A DNA stretch of 64,000 nucleotides from Flavobacteriales bacterium (GTDB lineage: Bacteria > Bacteroidota > Bacteroidia > Flavobacteriales_D > Sanyastnellaceae): positions 37,875-101,874 of the forward strand of contig PKDZ01000005.1 in NCBI GenBank assembly GCA_002862785.1. The letters are read 5' to 3'. This document shows positions 50,615 through 58,910 of the stretch, piece by piece. The notes under the pieces were generated by a model. That model had not been told where the DNA came from, did not search any database, and saw only the letters and a list, made by a program, of their open reading frames with translations. Each line of letters begins with the position of its first letter. Position 1 is the first letter of the stretch. Position numbers and translations under genes: made by a program.

Positions 50615-51736
50615 TCAGGCGTTGAGCATGACGGGCATGACCAGCATGAGGATGTCCTCTCCGGTGGCCTCGCCGTCGTGCAGGGGGCGGATGATGCCCG
50701 CCCGATTCGGGGCGCTGAGCTCGAGGGTGATCTGCTGGGCGTCGAGGTTGTTCAGCATGTCCAACAGGAAACGGCTGTTGAAACCAATTTCCATGTCGTC
50801 GCCGGTGTAGCTGCAGGCCAAGGACTCGCGGGCCTCGTTGGCGAAGTCCACGTCCTCGGCACTGATGGTCAGGCTGCTGCCCGCGAGGGAAAGACGAACC
50901 TGGTGCGTCGTCTTGTTGGCAAAGATGGACACACGCCGGATGCTCCGCTGGAAGTCCTTCCGGTCAATGGTCATGCAGTTCGGGTTGTCCTTCGGAATGA
51001 CCGCCTCATAGTTGGGGTACTTGCCCTCAATCAGTCGGCAGACCACGTCCATCTCGCCATACTTGAAGTGGGCGTTGGCCTCGTTGAAGCTCACCACCAC
51101 CTCGTCGGTCATGGGCAGGGTGCCCTTGAGCAGGTTGAGCGGCTTCTTCGGCACGATCATCTCGGCGTTCTCCGGAGCCGTGGCATCCTTCCGAGCGTAG
51201 CGGACCAAGCGGTGGGCGTCGGTCGCCACGAAACTGAGGTGGTCGCTGCGCAGCTCGAAAAAGATGCCGCTCATGACCGGACGGAGGTCGTCACTTCCCG
51301 CGGCGAACAGCGTCCGGCTGATGGCCTCGGCAAGCGTGTCCGAATTCAGCGTCACGGAGGCCGCTCCTTCGAGTTCCGGGGTGCGCGGGAATTCATCGGC
51401 ATGCGCTCCGGCCAGCTTGTACTTGCCCGCCTCGCTGGTCATCTCGACTCCGCAGGTCTTCGGGTCCACCTTGAACGTCAAGGGAAGGTCTTCGAAGGTC
51501 TTGAGGATGTCGAGCAACATCTTGGCCGGGATGGCGATGGCCCCTTCCTCCTCGGCGGTGACCTCCACCGTGGTGGTCATGGTCGTCTCGAGGTCACTGG
51601 CACTGATGGACGCTTTTCCAGGGGCAATCTCGAAGAGGAAATTGTCTAGGATGGGCAGGGTATTGCTGCTGTTGAGCACGCCACTGATGGCCTGAAGTTG
51701 GCGGAGCAGGGCGGTACTGGAAACGATGAACTGCAT
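50615..51736 (-). CDS. dnaN: DNA polymerase III beta clamp
   Basis: The processivity clamp, 373 aa, from ATG 51736. The start MQFIVSSTALLRQLQAISGVLNSSNTLPILDNFLF is a typical DnaN N-terminus, with SASDLETTMTTTVEV, ARYVRKD-like VATDAHRLVRY, and the C-terminal peptide-binding end LMLVMPVMLNA. It encircles DNA and tethers the replicase. In Bacteroidota dnaN often lies away from dnaA, and no origin-like cluster is next to it here. A TACTTTCG box is 18 bases upstream. Confidence 0.97.
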   Translation of the reverse strand: MQFIVSSTALLRQLQAISGVLNSSNTLPILDNFLFEIAPGKASISASDLETTMTTTVEVTAEEEGAIAIPAKMLLDILKTFEDLPLTFKVDPKTCGVEMTSEAGKYKLAGAHADEFPRTPELEGAASVTLNSDTLAEAISRTLFAAGSDDLRPVMSGIFFELRSDHLSFVATDAHRLVRYARKDATAPENAEMIVPKKPLNLLKGTLPMTDEVVVSFNEANAHFKYGEMDVVCRLIEGKYPNYEAVIPKDNPNCMTIDRKDFQRSIRRVSIFANKTTHQVRLSLAGSSLTISAEDVDFANEARESLACSYTGDDMEIGFNSRFLLDMLNNLDAQQITLELSAPNRAGIIRPLHDGEATGEDILMLVMPVMLNA

Positions 51737-51754
51737 TCGGATGAAATGGGGTAT

Positions 51755-51762
51755 CGAAAGTA
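51755..51762 (-). promoter_or_regulatory. -7-like box TACTTTCG for dnaN
   Basis: Minus-strand TACTTTCG, 18 bases before the dnaN ATG at 51736. Confidence 0.4.
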
Positions 51763-51868
51763 CCCCGGGTGCGCCTCCGGAATCGGTCTCGGAGAGCGTC
51801 ACTTTTTCACAACGGATGCACCGGACCGTGGAGGACCGCGCACCTTGTCCCGATGCCGGCTTGCGGCG

Positions 51869-51876
51869 TACTTTTC
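51869..51876 (+). promoter_or_regulatory. -7-like box TACTTTTC, 4 nt before start
   Basis: TACTTTTC followed by CGTC and the ATG at 51881, pointing away from dnaN. Confidence 0.42.
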
Positions 51877-51880
51877 CGTC

Positions 51881-52231
51881 ATGAAGATGTCCTTGTCCAG
51901 TTTCGCGGCCATTCTGGCCCTCGCCACCCTCTGGTCCTCTCCTTCGGTCGTGTCCGCCCAGACCGACGGGGAACAGCCGGACGTCGTGCTCGCCTCCATC
52001 GAGGCTCCGCTCTCCCGGGAAGCGCTCAACGCGGCTCGCCTCACCCTCGAACAGTCCGGACATTCCTTCCGCTACGGCAGCTTCCAGTTTCGTCCGGACG
52101 GCGCGCTCGTCGGTGTCGAAATCGTCATGAAGGTGGAAGGACAGGAGTTCCATGAATACGTGGAGTTCGTTTCCGAATCCTGCATCCTCCAGCTCAAAAA
52201 GACGGAAGGCCCCGTCATGGAAGGCTGCTGA
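51881..52231 (+). CDS. Small exported hypothetical protein
   Basis: A 116 aa protein with signal peptide (residues 1-26, VVSAQ end) and a single mature domain of about 90 residues (SREALNAARLTLEQSGHSFRYGSFQFRPDGALVGVEIVMKVEGQEFHEY), an alternating helix-strand fold. It has two cysteines in the last part (SESCILQLKKTEGPVMEGC). No family is recognised. It overlaps the converging GT9 gene by 17 bases. Confidence 0.65.
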   Translation: MKMSLSSFAAILALATLWSSPSVVSAQTDGEQPDVVLASIEAPLSREALNAARLTLEQSGHSFRYGSFQFRPDGALVGVEIVMKVEGQEFHEYVEFVSESCILQLKKTEGPVMEGC

Positions 52232-53285
52232 CGCGGCCAATGGCGTCCAGCACCTGTTTGACGGACAGGTCCACCCCACACCGGAAGTGCGCTTCCGGAC
52301 ATCGGCGATGTCCATGGAGGCCGCAAGGCTTGCACGCCAGTGCCTCCGTCGACACCTCCACATCCACCCCCCGGCCGGATTCCCGGTCTCCCGGGAGGAC
52401 GCCAAAGCCAAAGGACGGCGTCGTGCTGCAGAAGACCCCGACGACCGGACACCCCACTGCCCCAGCCATGTGCAAGGGGGCGCTGTCGTTGCTGACCACG
52501 GCGTTGGATCGGGCCATCAGGGCGGCGGAGCCGAGCAGATTCAGGTCGCCGGCACAGACCTGCGGTGCGGCCTGACGACAGCCTGCGCGCACGGACTCCA
52601 GCAGCGCAGCATCCGACGGTCCACCGAGCAGGACAAGGGGACACTGAGGCCAACGCTCGGAGAGCGCATCGGCCAACCGGGACCATTGCTCAGCAGGCCA
52701 CCGTTTGGTCGCCCACACACTGGCCGGTGCCAGAATGACCCCTGCTTCCGGCCAGGCCTTCGCCGCGGATTCATGGCGGCGTCCGGGCCTCAGTTGAGGA
52801 CGGGTGGTCGGGTCGAATGGCCCCGCGATGTCTGCAATGAGGGCATGGTTCCGTTCGGTTTCATGCCGACCGTCCCCAATCGCGTGGGGCCAAGCAGTCA
52901 CCCCACTCCTTCCTTCGAGCGGCGTGCCCTCAAACACGGAAGTGTGGGCAGAACCGACCCGACCCGCGAGCCAGGCCATGCTGCCGAACCGATGCAGGTT
53001 GACCACCCGGTCGGGTTCCTGCTTGCGACAGGCGCTGGACAAGGTCAGCAACCGAGGGTATTTGGCCCACCCAGTCCGGTCCCATATGTGAACCTGCCTC
53101 ACGAAGGGATGGTCCTCAAAGAGACCGGCGGCTTCCTTCCGCACGAGCACCGAAATGGGGTCGTCGGGCCGCGCCGCGTGCCAGGACTCCAATGCAGCCG
53201 TTGACAGGACCACATCCCCAAGGAAGGCCGGTTGCAACAGCAACAGCCCTCCTTTTCCGGGTGGGGTGGTCCGGGAGGTGCTCAT
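52215..53285 (-). CDS. Glycosyltransferase family 9 (heptosyltransferase-like)
   Basis: A 356 aa GT9 enzyme. Near the N-terminus LLLLQPAFLGDVVLSTAALESW, then HRFGSMAWLAGRVGS, and in the C-terminal half APASVWATKRWPAEQWSRLADAL and AALMARSNAVVSNDSAPLHMAGAVGCPVVGVFCSTTP with the nucleotide-sugar site. It probably adds a heptose or another sugar to the lipopolysaccharide core. Its ATG overlaps the dapD stop by four bases. Confidence 0.9.
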   Translation of the reverse strand: MSTSRTTPPGKGGLLLLQPAFLGDVVLSTAALESWHAARPDDPISVLVRKEAAGLFEDHPFVRQVHIWDRTGWAKYPRLLTLSSACRKQEPDRVVNLHRFGSMAWLAGRVGSAHTSVFEGTPLEGRSGVTAWPHAIGDGRHETERNHALIADIAGPFDPTTRPQLRPGRRHESAAKAWPEAGVILAPASVWATKRWPAEQWSRLADALSERWPQCPLVLLGGPSDAALLESVRAGCRQAAPQVCAGDLNLLGSAALMARSNAVVSNDSAPLHMAGAVGCPVVGVFCSTTPSFGFGVLPGDRESGRGVDVEVSTEALACKPCGLHGHRRCPEAHFRCGVDLSVKQVLDAIGRVSSLP

Positions 53286-54139
53286 ACGGCGACGGCGTGG
53301 GTGCGCAAGGCGTCGTTGAGTGAGGTTTTGCGGTCGGTGCTTTCCTTCCTGTGGCCCACGATCAGGGCGCAGGGGACTCCGAACTCGCCGGCCGGAAAGG
53401 ACTTGGGGCGGGTTCCCGGGATGACCACCGAACGGGGCGGTACAATGCCCCGGAGCTCAACGGGCTCCGCACCCGTCACATCGATGATGCGCGTGCTGGC
53501 CGTCAAGACGACCCCGGCGCCCAGAACGGCTTCCCGACCAATCCGCACGCCTTCCACGACGATTGCCCTCGATCCGATGAAGGCGCCATCCTCCACGATG
53601 ACCGGCGCCGCCTGGAGCGGCTCGAGGACGCCGCCAATGCCCACACCCCCACTGAGGTGTACGTCTGCCCCGATCTGAGCGCAGGACCCAACGGTGGCCC
53701 AGGTGTCCACCATGGTGCCCGGTCCAACCCAGGCGCCAATGTTGACATAGCTGGGCATCATCACGACCCCTTTTCCGAGGAAGGCCCCGTAGCGGGCAAT
53801 GGCATGGGGCACGACCCGGACACCGGCTTCGGCGTGGTTTTTCTTCAGGGCCATTTTGTCGTGGAACTGGAATGGCCCCACTTCCTCCACCTTCATCTCC
53901 CGCATCGGGAAATAGAGGACCACGGCCTTTTTGACCCATTCGTTCACGACCCAGTCGCCTTCGCCCGGCTCAGCGCACCGCAGAACGCCGCGGTCAAGTG
54001 CCTCCAGAACGGCCTCCACCGCCTCTTGGGTGGCGGCCTCTCCCCTCAATTCAGGCTGGTCCCAGGCAGACTCGATGATCGACCGGGCCGAGTTCCATTC
54101 CGCCGCGGCGGCGATGGGCGTTTGCAGTGAATCTTGCAT
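53282..54139 (-). CDS. dapD: 2,3,4,5-tetrahydropyridine-2,6-dicarboxylate N-succinyltransferase
   Basis: Succinylates tetrahydrodipicolinate in the lysine/diaminopimelate pathway. The 285 aa enzyme has the helical N-domain and the hexapeptide beta-helix with [32 protein letters not shown]-like elements, [43 protein letters not shown] and [30 protein letters not shown] box ends four bases before the ATG. Other lysine genes are not adjacent. The gene overlaps the GT9 gene. Confidence 0.95.
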   Translation of the reverse strand: [285 protein letters not shown]

Positions 54140-54143
54140 GAGG

Positions 54144-54151
54144 CGAAGATA
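54144..54151 (-). promoter_or_regulatory. -7-like box TATCTTCG, 4 nt before dapD start
   Basis: Minus-strand TATCTTCG followed by CCTC and the dapD ATG at 54139. Confidence 0.42.
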
Positions 54152-54178
54152 CCCGCCGCCCGCGGCACGTGCTTCCGG

Positions 54179-54186
54179 TAAATTCG
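54179..54186 (+). promoter_or_regulatory. -7-like box TAAATTCG, 4 nt before ruvX start
   Basis: TAAATTCG followed by TACC and the ruvX ATG at 54191; with the dapD box it forms a 51-base divergent promoter region. Confidence 0.42.
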
Positions 54187-54190
54187 TACC

Positions 54191-54601
54191 ATGGCCCGCT
54201 ACATCGCCTTTGACTATGGCACCCGACGAATCGGCATCGCCGTGACCGATTCCGGCGCCATCGTGGCCGCCCCAGAATGCACCTGCAGTCCAGAAGAACT
54301 TCCGACCGTCCTGAGTCGTCTGCTTGAGGCGGAACCCTGCGCGGGCTTCGTGGTGGGGATGCCCGGTCTCATCCTTGGGACCACAACGGACAGCACCGCA
54401 CCGATTCGGGCCTTCGTGGATCAGCTCCGCAAGGCCCACCCGGGTTTACCCGTCGAACTCGTCGATGAAGACGACACGAGCCGGGAGGCCTCCCTCGCCA
54501 TGGTGCAATCCGGAATGCGCAAGTCCAAACGACGTAAAAAGGGCCAGCTGGACCAGATTGCCGCCACCCTCATTCTGCAGCGGTTCCTTGACCGCCGCTG
54601 A
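54191..54601 (+). CDS. ruvX: Holliday junction resolvase-like protein RuvX/YqgF
   Basis: A 136 aa RNase H-fold protein. The pattern is MARYIAFDYGTRRIGIAVTDSG with the first catalytic Asp at residue 8, FVVGMPG, the VDEDDTSREA region and QLDQIAATLILQRFL with the last Asp. It is thought to process Holliday junctions or the 16S rRNA 5' end. Its stop is four bases from the HAD phosphatase gene on the other strand. Confidence 0.92.
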   Translation: MARYIAFDYGTRRIGIAVTDSGAIVAAPECTCSPEELPTVLSRLLEAEPCAGFVVGMPGLILGTTTDSTAPIRAFVDQLRKAHPGLPVELVDEDDTSREASLAMVQSGMRKSKRRKKGQLDQIAATLILQRFLDRR

Positions 54602-54604
54602 GGG

Positions 54605-55060
54605 TCAATCCTCGACGTCCTCGTTGCCGCGGAACACTTCAATTTCCTTGGTCGTCTTGACCAGATCGGTGAAGCGGTCCACATAGCGCGTCGCCCGCAC
54701 GACGTGGTTGTCGATCCAATGGTAGTTGCCTCCGCGGGGCTTGCCCATCAGCAGGCCGTGGTACTTGAATCCGTGCTTGTCGAACCACGCCTCGGTCACC
54801 TCGCGGTGGGCTTCGGTACGACTCGTAAAGAAGGTGATGATGTGCCCCTCGTCATACCACCGGTTCAGTGTCTCGAGGGCGTCCGGGAAGGGCTCGCAGG
54901 TGGCCATCCGCTCGGGCTGTTCGTTGGGCACATCCTCGGTGATGGTCCCGTCGATGTCAATGAGGAAATTCTTGATCTCCTCAGGCAATTGGGGCGATGC
55001 CGCGCGGCCTTCGGCATCCGTGGCCGCCTTCAAATGGGCGTTTTTGTCTTGGGAAGTCAT
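54605..55060 (-). CDS. HAD-superfamily phosphatase-like protein
   Basis: A 151 aa protein. The HAD motif I is NFLIDIDGTITEDVP (D-x-D-G-T), motif II is in ITFFTSRTEAHREVT, and the loop GLLMGKPRGGNYHWIDN with the metal-binding D in the motif III/IV area. The protein is short, without a cap domain, so it acts on a small or macromolecular phosphate; the substrate is unknown. A perfect TAATTTTG box lies 43 bases before the start, over the bshC stop. ATG 55060 is used; 55066 is TTG. Confidence 0.75.
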   Translation of the reverse strand: MTSQDKNAHLKAATDAEGRAASPQLPEEIKNFLIDIDGTITEDVPNEQPERMATCEPFPDALETLNRWYDEGHIITFFTSRTEAHREVTEAWFDKHGFKYHGLLMGKPRGGNYHWIDNHVVRATRYVDRFTDLVKTTKEIEVFRGNEDVED

Positions 55061-55103
55061 GGGCAATGGGAGCGTTCCTGGAAAGGATCATTGCCTTCCG
55101 GGA

Positions 55104-55111
55104 CAAAATTA
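55104..55111 (-). promoter_or_regulatory. -7-like box TAATTTTG for the HAD gene
   Basis: A perfect TAnnTTTG on the minus strand, overlapping the bshC stop codon at 55109-55111. Confidence 0.45.
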
Positions 55112-56716
55112 AGAGGCTCCCCCGAGCAATTCGTGCAGGACAGGCCTCCAATCTTCCCCACGATGCCCCTCGAGAAATGAACGATTCAATGCATCCTCGA
55201 GGGGTTCCGCCTCCTTCCAGGCGTCCGCCAACACATGCACACTGGCCACCCTCTCCTGCGCATGTCCATCCGGGTGGAGCCATTCATGAAGGCGGGTGAG
55301 TTGGGCCAACTCCTCTGCATGTTGACGGCGCAAGGCTCGTCTGCCTTGCCCTTCGAGCTTGTCCAGTAGCTTGTGCACCTTGGCCCGGGCCGCCTCGACG
55401 CTGCCCTCAAGGGAAGCATCCAACGCGGTGAATTGTGTCCTCGCGGCATCCGCTTCCCGATCCAGTGCCGTGCGCCACGAATCAGTGAAGGGCCCTCCCA
55501 ATGCAGCCAACCAACGGGCCTCCCACGAAGGCAGGTCTCCGCCGAATTCGCTTCTGGTCACGCCGAGGCGAGCCGCCAATGCGGTCCACAATCCAGGAAC
55601 GACCCGCGCCCCATCCCGGGGAACCAACACGGGCCGGAACAGACCGAACGCCGCATAGGCCGTGGTGAGCTGAAGCCAATACGCCACCTCGGCCAATCCT
55701 CCGACGACGGCTACATCGGGAAGCAGGTAGGCCTGGTACAATGGACGAAACAGAGCGTTGGGCGAAAAGGCGGCGGGGTCGGCCTTCACCTCCTCGATCA
55801 ACGCCGAGGAATCGGGCCAGGCGCAGGCGCCCGCGGTCCAGCCGTCGCCGTTGGACACCAGTCGGTGGCGACCACCGGCGGTCAGGTGGAAGAGGTTGGT
55901 TTCCCGCACATGGACTTGGGGGCCGTGTCCATTCTGGTCCAGCACGGCGTTGACTCGGCTGACTTCTCGGAAGAGCACACCCTCCTGAATCTCGCGAACC
56001 ATCCGCTCGGCAAAGGCGCCCTTGAGCCGGGAATCGTCCCCATCAAGAACGAGGAGGCGGTCGGCCCCCACCAGGTGGTGGATCCAACGGCGCATCGCAT
56101 CGGACAGACTGCCTGAGGCGCCCCCGATGATGCGGTCCTTCCGCTCCGCCGCAAGACCGGCTGCATCCGCCCAACGGCCCAACAGGTCTTGTGCGCCGTC
56201 CGCCTCCATGCGCCCGACGGCCCCCGTTGACGATTCCCCCTCTCCTTCCCACCGGTGCCACTCCGCACCGTCCCACAGGGCCTGGATCTCTTCGAAATCG
56301 TGGTCCTCCGAAGCCAGCCAAAACACGGGAACCACGGGCGTCCCCCACCGGTCTTCCAGCCACTTGGCCATGTGAACGGCCGTCAAGGCCTTGTGCAGGG
56401 TGAAGGCCGGACCTCCGGCCAGGCAAAGTTGATGGCCTGTGGTCACCGTTCTCGCATCATCCGTCGCCAACCGCCCCAGTGCATCGGGGACGGCCATCGA
56501 AGCGCCGACATACTGTTCGCGCACGACGTCCACCAGAAGGTTCCGGTCCACCCGGTCCACGCCGGCCGGCTCCCTGACGGCATCCAATGCCGCACGGTCG
56601 GGTCTGGAAGGCCATCCCCCGAGGATGTCACCCCCACCAAGGCGTCCTTCCCACCACTGTCGGACGAGATGCGCCTCGGACAGGCCGTCAATCAGGGGAT
56701 TCTGGTGAAGCTCCAT
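55109..56716 (-). CDS. bshC: Bacillithiol biosynthesis cysteine-adding enzyme
   Basis: Adds cysteine to glucosaminyl-malate in the last step of bacillithiol synthesis. The 535 aa enzyme has the family motifs VTTGHQLCLAGGPAFTLHKALTAVH, VFWLASEDHDFEE, and ALFRPLYQAYLLPDVAVVGGLAEVAYWLQL. A coiled coil follows near residues 420-470. ATG 56716 is preferred; in-frame codons upstream are open but not needed. bshA is at 23370; bshB is not in the window. Confidence 0.95.
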   Translation of the reverse strand: MELHQNPLIDGLSEAHLVRQWWEGRLGGGDILGGWPSRPDRAALDAVREPAGVDRVDRNLLVDVVREQYVGASMAVPDALGRLATDDARTVTTGHQLCLAGGPAFTLHKALTAVHMAKWLEDRWGTPVVPVFWLASEDHDFEEIQALWDGAEWHRWEGEGESSTGAVGRMEADGAQDLLGRWADAAGLAAERKDRIIGGASGSLSDAMRRWIHHLVGADRLLVLDGDDSRLKGAFAERMVREIQEGVLFREVSRVNAVLDQNGHGPQVHVRETNLFHLTAGGRHRLVSNGDGWTAGACAWPDSSALIEEVKADPAAFSPNALFRPLYQAYLLPDVAVVGGLAEVAYWLQLTTAYAAFGLFRPVLVPRDGARVVPGLWTALAARLGVTRSEFGGDLPSWEARWLAALGGPFTDSWRTALDREADAARTQFTALDASLEGSVEAARAKVHKLLDKLEGQGRRALRRQHAEELAQLTRLHEWLHPDGHAQERVASVHVLADAWKEAEPLEDALNRSFLEGHRGEDWRPVLHELLGGAS

Positions 56717-56748
56717 GGCGAAATCGGAGACAGGAGGCGGAGACGTCC

Positions 56749-57822
56749 TCAACGGAGGATGGTCACGGCGCCCTGCTCAGAACGTGCGGCCTTCCCGGCA
56801 ATCTGGGGCCACTCCATCCGCCAGACGTAGATGCCCGGGGCCAGCGGGCGGCCTTCCATGTCGCGGCCATCCCATTCGGGATTGCCCGGCTCCAGGTGGG
56901 CCAAACGCTCACCCCAGCGGGAATAGATTTCGAACACCGCGGGCCTGGCGCCCTCCACTTCCGGGCGGAAGGTGTCGTTGAGCCCGTCTCCGTTGGGAGA
57001 GAAGGCATTCGGCACGTAGACCGGAGACTCCTCCTCGAGTTCCGGTTTGACCTCCGGGCCCTTGTCGACCAGCTCGGCCGGCGCCAAACCCTCTTCAGGG
57101 CTCAACTCCTGAAGTTGGAAATCATCGAAGAAGTAATAGGCCATCTGCGGACTGTCGCCCATCACCACTTCCGCTTCGAGATCCTCATCCGGATCGAAAA
57201 CCCCGATGGTCAAATAGCGGGAAGGTCCCGCCACATCGAAATTGAATGAGATGCGCTCCCAGTCCGCGTCATAGCGTGCGTAAGGGAACTGGAATGTCGC
57301 CGGGAACGGCAGAGCGCCGTTGCCCATCTGAACGGGCTCCTCAATGGAGAAGGCCACCCCCAGACCGTTGACGGCGAGGCCGGCGGAGGACGTGGGGAGC
57401 CATTGGCCGTTGGTCACTTTGAATGACAAGGAATACTCCTGTCCGACGGTCAGCGGCTCGGCGAGTTCCATCACCAGGTACTCCCGGTCCAACGGCTGGT
57501 TGGGGCCGGTCCGCTTGATGGCCGCGATGCCGGCAATGCCCCTTCCTTCCGCAGGCTCAACCATGGCAATCGGGGTCTCGGGCAAATCCCCGCCGAGGGC
57601 ACCGTCGAGGTGGAAGAAATCCGGGGTGGCCGATCCGCTGCCGGCATTGGTCCATCCGGGGAGCAGGTGCCACATGCCGGGAGCGACCGGCATGGCGGTG
57701 GCGTCCTCGAACCCGGGATTCAACAGCTGTGCGCTGACTTGTGTGGGCACAACGACCAAGCCAATCCCCCAGAGGATGACTCCCATACTCCACGACAGAG
57801 CGTTCAGGTCGTTTCCACGCAT
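56749..57822 (-). CDS. Type IX secreted protein with gliding-type (type B) CTD
   Basis: A 357 aa secreted protein. The signal peptide ends near VSAQ (residue 32). An N-terminal jelly-roll domain (LLNPGFEDATAMPVAPGMWHLLPGW; ATPDFFHLDG) resembles carbohydrate-binding-like modules of Bacteroidota. After an acidic linker the C-terminal 85 residues match the gliding motility type B sorting domain (VYVPNAFSPNGDGLNDTFRP; IYSRWGERLAHL). It is likely exposed at the surface. ATG 57822 has a TAAATTGC box four bases upstream; a GTG at 57825 is weaker. Confidence 0.85.
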   Translation of the reverse strand: MRGNDLNALSWSMGVILWGIGLVVVPTQVSAQLLNPGFEDATAMPVAPGMWHLLPGWTNAGSGSATPDFFHLDGALGGDLPETPIAMVEPAEGRGIAGIAAIKRTGPNQPLDREYLVMELAEPLTVGQEYSLSFKVTNGQWLPTSSAGLAVNGLGVAFSIEEPVQMGNGALPFPATFQFPYARYDADWERISFNFDVAGPSRYLTIGVFDPDEDLEAEVVMGDSPQMAYYFFDDFQLQELSPEEGLAPAELVDKGPEVKPELEEESPVYVPNAFSPNGDGLNDTFRPEVEGARPAVFEIYSRWGERLAHLEPGNPEWDGRDMEGRPLAPGIYVWRMEWPQIAGKAARSEQGAVTILR

Positions 57823-57826
57823 CACC

Positions 57827-57834
57827 GCAATTTA
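57827..57834 (-). promoter_or_regulatory. -7-like box TAAATTGC, 4 nt before start
   Basis: Minus-strand TAAATTGC followed by GGTG and the ATG at 57822, deciding between ATG 57822 and GTG 57825. Confidence 0.38.
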
Positions 57835-57858
57835 ATGCATTCAGGTTGGGCCAAAAGA

Positions 57859-57886
57859 GAAGGAGCCCCGCGTTCGGAGCTCCTTC
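57859..57886 (-). terminator. Hairpin, possible terminator of the sigma module
   Basis: GAAGGAGC (57859-57866) pairs with GCTCCTTC (57879-57886). On the minus strand the stem is followed by TCTCTTTTGG. It could end the operon that stops at 58035, although it lies 148 bases beyond the stop codon. Confidence 0.4.
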
Positions 57887-58034
57887 ACCTTAACCAAAAC
57901 AACTTGAACCAAATCTTCGCTGTGCTTGCAGGCAGTTGTGACCTGCATTCAATAGACGCTTCACAGACCGGGAATGTTGTTTTCGGGGTTCCCAACAGGT
58001 GCTAATGCATGAAGGCAATCCGGCACCCACCCAC

Positions 58035-58910
58035 TCAACGGCCCAAGCGCCGGCCGATGCGAACCGACCCCCACAGTCCGGAGCGGAGTCCGGCCGTCCA
58101 CCCCCCGCGCCAACCGCAGGTCCATCCCGAACCCAGCGTGGTGGACATGCCAAGATGCACCCCCACCCCAAGCGTCACGGCGTCGATCCAGTCCGGGCGA
58201 TCCTCTCCGGCTACGGAAGCCGGCTCAGGGCTGCCATTCAGGGGCAGCCTTTCCACTTCGGTGTCTGCCCGATCGAGCATGGCGATGCCCATGTGGACAC
58301 CCGCCCACCACATGCCGGACTTGGTCCGATTTCCGAGTCGCCCCCCACGGTCCAGATTCAGTTGGATTTCTCGCGCCCGGTTCCGGGATACGGGCAGGGC
58401 GATGGTGTCGAGTTCGATGCCCAATTCATAGGTCCACTGGATCCACTGTTCCAGTCCGGCCTCTCCGTTTCCGGCGATCGCATAGAGGCTGTCGTCTAGG
58501 TCCTGGACATCGTAGGTCCATACTTCCCGAACTCCACCGCGCAAGCCAAGCCGGAGGCTGCGATTGTCCTGCCTCCAAATCCAGGCTGCCTCGACCGCCA
58601 CCGCGGGCCGGACGGAACGGCCCGCCATGGCCTCTACAGCCACTCCCTCGACAGATTCAGAAGAGCGGAAACCCCCGGTCCACAGCGAAAGCTCCACATC
58701 GGGTCGGGCCCAGGGGGACACCCCGCGCCTTCGACCCGTGGACCGGCCGGCCTCCTGCACGTCCAGGTCCAGCCTCAACGCGACGCCGTCCACCGTGATG
58801 GTGTCCCGGGTCGTCGCCAGCGATGAATTCGGACTTCCACCAAGCAACAGAAGAATCAGGCCGACATGCCGGCCCAACAAAGCAATCAGCCGGTGGTCTT
58901 CAGAGACCAC
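58035..58910 (-). CDS. Predicted envelope protein of the ECF sigma module
   Basis: A 291 aa protein. A hydrophobic start (LIALLGRHVGLILLLLGG) may be a signal peptide. The rest alternates short polar strands with glycine and aromatic ends (PAVAVEAAWIWRQDNRSLRLGLRGG; MWWAGVHMGIAML; AVTLGVGVHLGMSTTLGSGW) like a small outer-membrane barrel. No family recognised. It overlaps the upstream membrane-protein gene by 11 bases and belongs to the three-gene operon headed by the sigma factor. Confidence 0.6.
   Translation of the reverse strand: MVSEDHRLIALLGRHVGLILLLLGGSPNSSLATTRDTITVDGVALRLDLDVQEAGRSTGRRRGVSPWARPDVELSLWTGGFRSSESVEGVAVEAMAGRSVRPAVAVEAAWIWRQDNRSLRLGLRGGVREVWTYDVQDLDDSLYAIAGNGEAGLEQWIQWTYELGIELDTIALPVSRNRAREIQLNLDRGGRLGNRTKSGMWWAGVHMGIAMLDRADTEVERLPLNGSPEPASVAGEDRPDWIDAVTLGVGVHLGMSTTLGSGWTCGWRGGWTAGLRSGLWGSVRIGRRLGR

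Larger units (their letters stand above)
57823..58034. other. 212-bp gap with one hairpin
   Basis: The gap between the envelope protein stop at 58035 and the next gene's start. It holds the -7-like box above, the hairpin at 57859-57886, and otherwise AT-richer sequence without a convincing frame or RNA fold. Confidence 0.4.

Noticed and set aside
50615-51880. Replication origin next to dnaN
   Set aside because: The flanks hold no DnaA-box cluster or AT-rich region, and dnaA is not adjacent.
57823-58034. Possible tRNA or structured RNA
   Set aside because: No cloverleaf, TTCGA arm or conserved RNA fold could be drawn; only one hairpin is present.
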